Position numbers and translations under genes: made by a program. Positions 1-6,772 of a stretch of 64,000 bases of DNA are shown in pieces (within the stretch, counting starts at the first letter, position 1; each line of letters begins with the position of its first letter). The stretch lies in assembly GCA_026954325.1 (NCBI GenBank), contig JAIXKK010000205.1, positions 1 through 64,000 on the forward strand, given 5' to 3'. Source of the DNA: Bryobacterales bacterium. Lineage in GTDB: Bacteria > Acidobacteriota > Terriglobia > Bryobacterales > Bryobacteraceae. The notes under the pieces are model-generated. The model was given only the letters and a program-made list of their open reading frames with translations, had not been told where the DNA came from and ran no database searches.

Positions 1-1291
1 CACCGAGACTGTAGAAGCGGTCCCAGACACCTTGTGTTCGCATCCGCATCTCTTCCGACGACATCGTAGGGTGTGGCGTGTAGAGCTTCGGCCTGCGCGA
101 ACCGGGAATGAGCCAATAGCGAGTGACCGGCACGCCATCCACTCGCGGCGCGTTGTCCGCCTGCTCCTTTTCCCATTTCTGGAAATCCACCGTTCCCGGA
201 AACGGCGTCATCATTACGAACTGGGCGAACGTCACTCCGGCCTTCTGGGCCAGTTCCGCCGTTGCTTCGAAAGTATCCGGACGATCGGTAGCCAGGCCGA
301 AGATGAATGACCCGAGCACATGGACGCCATGGTCCTTGAACGTTTGCAACCGGCGCGCCAGGCCTTCACCGGACAGGTTGAAGTTCTTGAACACGGACTT
401 CAGGCCTTCTTCGGTAACGGATTCGATGCCTACCAGCGCGCCCTTGATGCGGGCGTTGCGCATCGCATCAAGGAACTGCGGATCCTCGGCTGCCTCCATC
501 GTGATCTGCGTGAAGAAAACCGTATCGCCGGGAAGTTGCGCCAGCCGCTCCATCAAATGGAAGCGTTCCGCCCGCATGGACTTCAGTTCCGCCAGGCGCT
601 CCTGGTTGTTCTGCTTCTCCGCCAGAGCGATGTCAGTCAAAGTCACGGGGTAGAAATTGTCATCGGCGAGCGCGATAAAACGGAATCCCATCCGGCGCAA
701 CTGTGTGATTTCGGTGACGATGGCATCCACGCCGCGCTGTCTGGGCTGCTGGCCGTCGGTGCGCCAGACCGAGCAGAAGGAGCAATGCTTCGGACAGCCG
801 CGCACCGTCTGCACGGAGGCCCACATGTAGGAGTCTGGCGGGATCAGGTCCCAGCGGGCGCGGAGGAATTGATTGCCGCCAAGGCGGCCGCCCTCATAGA
901 TTCGCCGGACGGACCCGCGGACTATATCGTCGAGGACCATGCCCCACGCCATGTCCCCGTCGCCCTTTACCACGGCATGCGCGGCGCCAAGTTGGTGCGC
1001 CTCCTCGGGATAGAGCGTGGCGTGAATGCCGCCGTAGACGACATAGGCGCCCCGGGCGCGGGCGATCTTACCCACCTCATGGCCTCGCAAGGCATTTGCC
1101 GTGTGGATGCCGATGCCCACCACGTCGCCGGGTTGCACATCCTCCGGCCGCAGCGGTTCCAGGCACTCATCGATGATGTGAGGGTCTCCGAAGCGGGGAG
1201 GGGTTGCGGCGGCAAGCACATACAACCAACGCGGCGTGATCACGCCCACGCCAAAAGCCACATCGCTGGGGTTCACCAGATGAACTCGCAT
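1..1291 (-). CDS. B12-binding radical SAM protein (3' end beyond window)
   Basis: The first ~130 residues look like a cobalamin-binding Rossmann domain (GIGIHTANALRG, then YGGIHATLYPEEA). A radical SAM core follows with the CxxxCxxC cluster motif at C166, C170 and C173 (GCPKHCSFC), which binds the [4Fe-4S] cluster that cleaves S-adenosylmethionine. A later MTPFPGTVDF segment is typical of the BchE/hopanoid-methylase-like group. The ATG at 1291 has a strong GAGGAGGAAAG Shine-Dalgarno upstream. The reading frame stays open to base 1, so the C-terminus is missing. The substrate is unknown; a methylase or rearrangement role in lipid or cofactor chemistry is family-level inference only. Confidence 0.85.
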   Translation of the reverse strand, partial: MRVHLVNPSDVAFGVGVITPRWLYVLAAATPPRFGDPHIIDECLEPLRPEDVQPGDVVGIGIHTANALRGHEVGKIARARGAYVVYGGIHATLYPEEAHQLGAAHAVVKGDGDMAWGMVLDDIVRGSVRRIYEGGRLGGNQFLRARWDLIPPDSYMWASVQTVRGCPKHCSFCSVWRTDGQQPRQRGVDAIVTEITQLRRMGFRFIALADDNFYPVTLTDIALAEKQNNQERLAELKSMRAERFHLMERLAQLPGDTVFFTQITMEAAEDPQFLDAMRNARIKGALVGIESVTEEGLKSVFKNFNLSGEGLARRLQTFKDHGVHVLGSFIFGLATDRPDTFEATAELAQKAGVTFAQFVMMTPFPGTVDFQKWEKEQADNAPRVDGVPVTRYWLIPGSRRPKLYTPHPTMSSEEMRMRTQGVWDRFYSLG

Positions 1292-1508
1292 TTGTCTTTC
1301 CTCCTCAGGTCTCGCGCAGCAAGGCGTCGGCGCCGGTTAAGGAAGGACAATGCCCAACCTAGGTGAGCTTACGCCTCCTGATAGTATCACCCATAAGCGG
1401 GAGCCGGGCGTCTGAATTGGAGAATTTCCCGTTCCGGTCACTTTTGGGTTTCGGTTGCATCTGAACTGACGGGACCGCATCTCATTGGATGAGAGCGGAA
1501 AAATTGTG

Positions 1509-2486
1509 ATGAAGACGGTATTGTCACTGTGGCTAGGCGTGTTTCTCGGAGGCCAGGGAGTTTGCGCGACGGATTTTACGGCCCGGGCGGCGACGTTGCG
1601 CCAAGCAGCGGACAATCACTTCTACAATCTCGAATACGACGCGGCCCTGGCCGATTACGGCAGGCTGATCGAATTGAATCCCGCCGGCCCGGCTTCGTAT
1701 AACTCGCTGGCCGGCGCCTACCTGTACCGGGAACTATTCCGTCTCGGGCTGCTCGAATCAGCGCTGTTTGGCATGGAGAACCGGTTCCTCGTCCAGAAGC
1801 GCGTCGAGATGGAGCCTGCCGCGAAGGCGGGTTTTCTCGCCGCTCTCAAGAACGCCCGCGCCGCGGCGGAGGCGATGCGCGTGGCGCGGCCCGCGAGCGC
1901 AATGCCGGATTATGCCCTCTGCACCAGCAGCGCCCTCCAGGCGACGGAATATTTCATGATCGAGAAGGCGTGGTTTGCCGCGTTGCGCAGTGGGAAGAAA
2001 GCGAAATACTACTGCGAAAGCGCGCGGCGGAAGAACCCGGAATTCATCGATCCTTACCTGACGCTGGGAGTGAACGAATACGTAATGGGCAGCCTGCCGC
2101 TGCCGGTCAAGATCCTCGCGGCCATTGGCGGGGCGCGTGGAAGCAAGAGCAAAGGAATCGAGTACGTGCAAAGGGTGGCGGAGCATGGCGAGAGAGACCG
2201 TGATAATGCGCGGATTCTGTTGGCGGTGCTCTACCGCAGGGAAAAACGGCCGCTCGAAGCGGCCGCGTTGCTCCAGTCTCTGTTTGCGGAGTTCCCTCAC
2301 AACTACCTGTTCGAACTGGAGATGGTGCACGCCTACGCCGAGGCGCGCGATTTTCCGCGGGCAATGGAGATCCTTAACGGTTTCCGGCAGACGGCGATCG
2401 CAGCGGGGGATCCGATGCGCCAGAATCAGGCGATGCGCCTCAGCGAGCGGATCGAGCGTATGGAGACAAAAGGCCGCGGCGAGTGA
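1509..2486 (+). CDS. Secreted TPR-like protein
   Basis: Exported protein with an N-terminal signal peptide (MKTVLSLWLGVFLGG..., likely cleavage after VCA) and helical tetratricopeptide-like repeats: one near residues 20-70 (YNLEYDAALADYGRLIELNP) and more in the C-terminal third (LLAVLYRREKRPLEAAALLQ, then AEARDFPRAMEILNGF). TPR proteins of this sort are scaffolds, and no catalytic motif is visible. I chose the ATG at 1509 because it places the signal peptide at the N-terminus; an in-frame ATG at 1485 would add eight polar residues. It is convergent with the ACT protein, with 7 bases between the stops. Confidence 0.75.
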   Translation: MKTVLSLWLGVFLGGQGVCATDFTARAATLRQAADNHFYNLEYDAALADYGRLIELNPAGPASYNSLAGAYLYRELFRLGLLESALFGMENRFLVQKRVEMEPAAKAGFLAALKNARAAAEAMRVARPASAMPDYALCTSSALQATEYFMIEKAWFAALRSGKKAKYYCESARRKNPEFIDPYLTLGVNEYVMGSLPLPVKILAAIGGARGSKSKGIEYVQRVAEHGERDRDNARILLAVLYRREKRPLEAAALLQSLFAEFPHNYLFELEMVHAYAEARDFPRAMEILNGFRQTAIAAGDPMRQNQAMRLSERIERMETKGRGE

Positions 2487-2493
2487 TGGAGAA

Positions 2494-2910
2494 TCAGGAT
2501 ACGATTCCCAGCGCGCGGGAGGCGGCGAGGTGGTCGCCTTCTTTAATGTAGATGACGTATCCGAAATGCCCCAGGCCGTCGGTAACCCCGCTCGAGGCAT
2601 AGATGTTGACACTCGCGTCGAACAGCGCCTTATGAATTTCGGCCACGGCGCCAAGGCGGTCGTCGCCCTGGATGAGGAAGGCATGCTGTGGTCCCGTCAT
2701 CTGCAGGCCGAGTCTTTCGAGCGCGTTCATCAGCGCCGTTTCGTTCTCGGGAAAGATGGTGAGTTCCACCATGGAACCATAAGGAACCGCGCTGAAGGCG
2801 AGCAGGTTGACATCCTCCGAAGCAAGCCTGGCCAGAAGTTCGTAGCCCTTGCCAGGCTTGTCTTCGAGGCGCACATAATAGTAGCGCACGCGCCGCACGG
2901 AAAAAGACAT
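2494..2910 (-). CDS. Tandem ACT-domain protein
   Basis: A 138-residue protein made of two ACT-like beta-alpha-beta-beta-alpha-beta units. The first is near residues 7-65 (RYYYVRLEDKPGKGYELLA...) and the second near 75-138 (AFLIQGDDRLGAVAEIHKAL...GYVIYIKEG). ACT domains bind small ligands, usually amino acids, and regulate partner enzymes; a free-standing pair is likely a small regulatory protein, ligand unknown. An AGGAGG-type Shine-Dalgarno lies upstream. It is the last gene of a minus-strand run with coaE and the HtrA-like protease, 30 bases after the latter. Confidence 0.75.
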   Translation of the reverse strand: MSFSVRRVRYYYVRLEDKPGKGYELLARLASEDVNLLAFSAVPYGSMVELTIFPENETALMNALERLGLQMTGPQHAFLIQGDDRLGAVAEIHKALFDASVNIYASSGVTDGLGHFGYVIYIKEGDHLAASRALGIVS

Positions 2911-2940
2911 GAGGTGTTTGTATTCTCCTCCTACTTCATC

Positions 2941-4095
2941 CTACAGCCGCTCGTCGGGACGTTCACCCAGGGTGACCTTCATCTTGATCTTCCCGCCGCC
3001 TCGATAGATGGTCATCTCGAGGATGTCGCCCGGCCGCTTGTTGTTCAATACGCGGGAGAGCGCATCAGGGCGTTCCACCCGCTGGCCTTCCAGTTCCATA
3101 ATCAGGTCGCCGCCGATGCCGACTTCGGTGTTGCCGACGATCACGTAGCGGCGGGCTCCGCGCAATCCCGCCTGGCCGGCGGCGCTACCCTGGCCGACAT
3201 CCTGCACCAGCAATCCGCCTTCGGCCGGCAGTTCCAGAAGTTCCGCGAGGTCGCCGAAAACGGGGAGCACCGTCACCCCCAGCCACGGCCGGCCGAATTT
3301 CCGGCCCGCCTGGAAATCCACGAGCATCGACTTGGCGCGGTTGATGGGCATGGCGAAACCAATGCCGATGTTTCCGCCGGGTCCGTAGATGGCGGTGTTG
3401 ATGCCGATGACATTGCCTTGAGAATCGAGCAGCGGCCCGCCGGAGTTGCCGGGGTTGATGGCGGCGTCGGTTTGTATCATCCCCTCCAGCCTGCGGTCAT
3501 TCTCATCGCGCAGTTCCCGTCCCAGCGAACTGATGATTCCGGTGGTGAGGGTGCCCTCGAGGCCAAACGGGTTCCCAATAGCCAGAACCTTCTGCCCCAC
3601 TTGTAGCGCGTCTGACTCGCCGAGGCGAAGAAACGCGAGTTTCTTCTTGGGCTCTATCTGAATCAGCGCCAGATCATTGCTGGGGTCGCGGACCAGGATC
3701 TTTGCTTTGTATTTCGTCTTGTCCGCCAGAGTGACGATCACTTCGGGGGCGGGGCCGCTGACGACGTGATAGTTGGTGAGAATCCGGCCCGTGGCGTCGA
3801 TGATGAACCCCGAACCCGTTCCCGGTTCGGGAATAATCTGGCCGAACCACCCGCGGCGGTACACGGTGCTCGAAATATTCACCGTCGCCAGGTGGGAAGT
3901 CTTGTAAATTTCGATGTTGTTCAATTCATCGGCGCTGAGCCCCGCGCCCTGGGCCACCGAGGGCCCGCTCCAGAGCGGTTCCGAACTCGATGTGGCGGAG
4001 CGGAACCATTTCGGCGGATCCCATTTCCGCGTCGTCGTCACCCAAATGAACGCGCCCGCCACCAACAGGGCCAGCATCAAGGTACGAAATCTCAT
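2941..4095 (-). CDS. HtrA/DegP-like trypsin-fold serine protease with PDZ domain
   Basis: Periplasmic or membrane-anchored quality-control protease. Residues 1-20 form a hydrophobic anchor or signal segment. The chymotrypsin-fold domain carries a full catalytic triad: H110 (LTNYHVV), D141 (SNDLAL) and S218 (GNSGGPL). A PDZ domain occupies about residues 270-375 (GRPWLGVTVLP, then GDLIMELEGQRV). The length (384 residues) fits one-PDZ DegS/HtrA types rather than two-PDZ DegP. Its ATG overlaps the coaE stop by four bases (ATGA), so translation is probably coupled. Confidence 0.92.
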   Translation of the reverse strand: MRFRTLMLALLVAGAFIWVTTTRKWDPPKWFRSATSSSEPLWSGPSVAQGAGLSADELNNIEIYKTSHLATVNISSTVYRRGWFGQIIPEPGTGSGFIIDATGRILTNYHVVSGPAPEVIVTLADKTKYKAKILVRDPSNDLALIQIEPKKKLAFLRLGESDALQVGQKVLAIGNPFGLEGTLTTGIISSLGRELRDENDRRLEGMIQTDAAINPGNSGGPLLDSQGNVIGINTAIYGPGGNIGIGFAMPINRAKSMLVDFQAGRKFGRPWLGVTVLPVFGDLAELLELPAEGGLLVQDVGQGSAAGQAGLRGARRYVIVGNTEVGIGGDLIMELEGQRVERPDALSRVLNNKRPGDILEMTIYRGGGKIKMKVTLGERPDERL

Positions 4096-4697
4096 TGCGC
4101 TATACTCCGTAGCTCCTCATACACACATTCCGTCTGTCGCACTGTATCTTCCTTCGCTCCCGAGGTGTCAATCACGAAATGCGCATATTTTCTTTTTTCC
4201 TCGAGCGGCATCTGCCGCTCGAGTCTTGCCGCCGCTTCCTCCCGCGACGCATGGTCGCGCGCCATGGCGCGCTCGATCTGTTGCTCCGGCCGGCACCAGG
4301 CAAGAATCAGCCGGTCATAATCCCGGTAGCCGCCGGTTTCGATATGGATGGCGGCCTCCACCACCGCGATCCCCTTCGCATCCCGCGCGGCGCACGCGGC
4401 CAGCATCTGCTCGATTCTGCGCCGGACCGGGGGATGCACCAGGCTGTTCAACACCGCCAAACGTCCCGGATCGCGAAACACCTCCGCGGCAAGCTGCCGT
4501 CTTTGAATGACGCCTCTAGCATCCAGGATACCGCCGCCGAACTCATGAATCACCGCCTGGTAGGCTTCGCCGCCCGGCTCGATCACCTCGTGGCCGATCA
4601 GGTCGGCCTGAATGAGGAAGCATCCGAGACGCTCCAGGGTTTTCCCCACGAAGCTCTTGCCCGAAGCCAGCCCCCCGGTGAGCGCTACTTTCAACAA
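4092..4697 (-). CDS. coaE: Dephospho-CoA kinase
   Basis: Catalyses the last step of coenzyme A synthesis, ATP-dependent phosphorylation of dephospho-CoA at the 3' hydroxyl of the ribose, in the cytoplasm. The Walker A P-loop GGLASGKS is at residues 8-15. The family segment around QADLIGHEVIEPGGEAYQ and the lid-region arginines (AAARLERQMPLEEKR) are present. The length of 201 residues is normal. It is first in a minus-strand operon with the HtrA-like protease (four-base overlap) and the ACT protein. Confidence 0.95.
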   Translation of the reverse strand: MLKVALTGGLASGKSFVGKTLERLGCFLIQADLIGHEVIEPGGEAYQAVIHEFGGGILDARGVIQRRQLAAEVFRDPGRLAVLNSLVHPPVRRRIEQMLAACAARDAKGIAVVEAAIHIETGGYRDYDRLILAWCRPEQQIERAMARDHASREEAAARLERQMPLEEKRKYAHFVIDTSGAKEDTVRQTECVYEELRSIAQ

Positions 4698-4754
4698 GCG
4701 AGGCCCCTTTCGTAACGGATGGGGCGCTGATCACGTCTAGGAAGGGTGCCGCGC

Positions 4755-5441
4755 GTGCCGTGCCTGAGTTTATGCCTCGCCGCGATGCTGGCGGCCGCGG
4801 ATCTCGATCCGCGGGCATCGCGCAAACTCGAGCAGGCCGGACCGGTGCTGGCCGCCGCCTGGACACAGTATTTCCGCAATCTCGTCCCACCTCCCGAACC
4901 GCCGCGCATCATCCCCATCACCCGGGCTGCCTCGAGCGCCCGCGGCAAACTCCCTTCCGGAAATGCCTACTATTGCCGGAAGGACCATTCTATCTACTAC
5001 GATACAAATTTCCTCGAATCCTTACGGCGGCGCATCGCGGGCATTACCGGGACCACGGCGGATGCGGCGCCGGTTGTGGTGCTGGCGCACGAATTCGGCC
5101 ATGCCATCTACGCGCGGATTTTCCGCGGCGCCGATGGCGGGCAGCCCTACCAGCGTCTGACGGGGTATGGCCAGAAAAAGATGGCCGATTGCTTTGCCGG
5201 GGCGGTCACCCGCTCGGCCTATGACTCCGGATTGCTGGACACGGTGAATCTCGAGGAAGCCGAGCAGACCATGATCGCCGTGGGCGAGCCGCCGACTTTC
5301 ACTGAGCGTTACTTCGGCCGCCGCAAGAACGCCTATCCGAACTGGCGCATCCGCCGCGACAGCTTTCTATCGGGCTTTCGCAACGGGGCGCAATCATGCG
5401 GCGCCGCGAGCATTGAGAATTTGAATCTTCCGCGGAGGTGA
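4755..5441 (+). CDS. Secreted neutral zinc metallopeptidase-like protein
   Basis: Contains the zincin motif HEFGH about two thirds of the way from the N-terminus to the middle (residues 112-116 from this start) and, about 30 residues later, KKMADCFAGA. This matches the HExxH...ADCxAG layout of the YpfJ-type putative neutral zinc metallopeptidases. A hydrophobic N-terminus (CLSLCLAAMLAAADL) suggests export. I prefer the GTG at 4755 because AGGAAGG lies about nine bases upstream; an in-frame GTG at 4746 is also possible. The substrate is unknown. It is divergent from coaE. Confidence 0.75.
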   Translation: MPCLSLCLAAMLAAADLDPRASRKLEQAGPVLAAAWTQYFRNLVPPPEPPRIIPITRAASSARGKLPSGNAYYCRKDHSIYYDTNFLESLRRRIAGITGTTADAAPVVVLAHEFGHAIYARIFRGADGGQPYQRLTGYGQKKMADCFAGAVTRSAYDSGLLDTVNLEEAEQTMIAVGEPPTFTERYFGRRKNAYPNWRIRRDSFLSGFRNGAQSCGAASIENLNLPRR

Positions 5442-5483
5442 GAGGTTTCGCGAGTCTACGGGGTTTGCGACTGTCGCCTGATC

Positions 5484-5891
5484 TTACTTGATCTTGTAGG
5501 AGCCGTCGGCGAGTTTCTCGCGGTGCGCGGCGTGGCATTGCTTGCAGGTGGCGCCGAGCTTGCCTAGCGCCGCGTGGACGGCTTCGGAGTTCCCTCCCTG
5601 CGCCGCCGACGCCAGTTCGTTGGAAGCCGCCAGCCCCTCGCTGCTCCACTTGGCCGCGTCCGCCATGTGCCGCGCGGCAAAGAAGCCTTCCATTCCTTCG
5701 TAGGCTTCGGCCATCGCCTTGGCGTGCGCGGCCACGTCCGCCGTGGCGTTGGCTTCCATGGCCTTGCGAAGACCACCCATGTGACCGCCGGCTGCTTTCA
5801 TCTTCGCCGTAAGCCCGTGTTCGTCGAGCGCGAGCAACAGCGAAGCCCCCATCAGGGCGCCAAGCAAGCCGGCCGCAACTATCTTCTTCAT
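5484..5891 (-). CDS. Cytochrome c'-like (class II) haem protein
   Basis: Small periplasmic protein of 135 residues: a signal peptide (MKKIVAAGLLGALMGASLLLA), a helical body rich in alanine and histidine, and one C-terminal haem c attachment motif CKQCH at residues 116-120. A C-terminal CxxCH in a four-helix-bundle-sized protein is the hallmark of class II cytochromes c / cytochrome c'. It probably acts as a small electron carrier or gas-binding protein; the exact role cannot be read from sequence. No redox partner gene lies next to it. Confidence 0.8.
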   Translation of the reverse strand: MKKIVAAGLLGALMGASLLLALDEHGLTAKMKAAGGHMGGLRKAMEANATADVAAHAKAMAEAYEGMEGFFAARHMADAAKWSSEGLAASNELASAAQGGNSEAVHAALGKLGATCKQCHAAHREKLADGSYKIK

Positions 5892-6024
5892 TGTGTTTGA
5901 TACCTCCCGGGTAGGATCGGAAAAGGTATTCTACATCGGATTTGGGCGCTGGCAGCGTGGGGGGCTTGATTAAATTCCCTCAACCCAAGGCGTTGGGCGC
6001 GTGCGATAATGAGGAGGTTCCCGG

Positions 6025-6101
6025 GGGCGGTTAGCTCAGTTGGTTAGAGCGCCTGCCTTACAAGCAGGAGGTCGCAGGTTCGAGCCCCGCACCGCCCACC
6101 A
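6025..6101 (+). tRNA. tRNA-Val (anticodon TAC)
   Basis: Full cloverleaf. The acceptor stem GGGCGGT pairs with ACCGCCC, the D arm is GCTC...GAGC, the anticodon stem is CCTGC/GCAGG with loop CTTACAA (anticodon TAC, valine), and the T loop is TTCGAGC. The CCA tail is encoded at 6099-6101. The T stem has one A-C mismatch (GCAGG against CCCGC). A GATAAT element at 6005-6010 is a plausible -10 box. Confidence 0.95.
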
Positions 6102-6181
6102 GTGTCGTCCACGCCACCCCCCGATCCGTTTTCCTGGTACTCGCCATGCGCTTGGCCGTTACGCTATACTGACCGGACAGA

Positions 6182-6757
6182 TTGCCTTCGCAGCTAGAAA
6201 TTGCATCGGACGGCACGGAGTGGATCAATTCCTACGCGCTCGTAACGTACATCCCTGATCCCCTCGGCAGGTTTCTCGATGATCTTCGCCGTAACCTGGC
6301 CCCGGCTTGCAATCCTCACGCGCATGTGACTTTGATGCCGCCGCGGCCGCTCGCCGGGCCGGCGGACGAGGCGTGGGACCAGATCCACGAATGCACGAAG
6401 ACTCTTCCCGTATTCCTCCTGCAGGCGACCGAGGTCCGCGTGTTCCCGGAAACGCATGTGATCTACATCGAACTGGGAATGGGGCGTGAGCAGCTACTGG
6501 AACTCCACGCGGCGCTGAACCAAGGCCCGCTGTACTTCGCCGAGCCCTTCGAATACCACCCGCATATCACACTTGCCCAGGAGTTGCCCGTGGCGTCGGT
6601 TGCGGACGCGGCGCGGATGGCCCAGGACACATGGCGGCAGTGCCCCCACTCACGAATCTTCCCGGTGGAGGAATTCACCTTCGTGCAAAGCACTGTCGGC
6701 AAATGCTGGAAGGACCTCGCCTCGGTGCAGTTGGAGCGGGTCTCCGTCGTCCGCTAG
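6182..6757 (+). CDS. 2H phosphoesterase / 2'-5' RNA ligase-like protein
   Basis: Carries the two HxT signatures that define the 2H phosphoesterase superfamily: H48-V-T50 (HAHVTLMPP) and H128-I-T130 (HPHITLAQ), about 80 residues apart as expected. Members hydrolyse or ligate 2'-5' or cyclic phosphodiesters in RNA or nucleotides; the substrate here is unknown. The start appears to be TTG at 6182, and there is no in-frame ATG near the N-terminus. It lies just after tRNA-Val on the same strand, which may be coincidence. Confidence 0.75.
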   Translation: MPSQLEIASDGTEWINSYALVTYIPDPLGRFLDDLRRNLAPACNPHAHVTLMPPRPLAGPADEAWDQIHECTKTLPVFLLQATEVRVFPETHVIYIELGMGREQLLELHAALNQGPLYFAEPFEYHPHITLAQELPVASVADAARMAQDTWRQCPHSRIFPVEEFTFVQSTVGKCWKDLASVQLERVSVVR

Positions 6758-6772
6758 AGAGCCCTGTGCGCG

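Noticed and set aside
320-1366. 348-codon plus-strand open frame over the radical SAM gene
   Set aside because: The minus strand has the CxxxCxxC motif, a strong Shine-Dalgarno and family sequence, so the plus-strand frame is a shadow.
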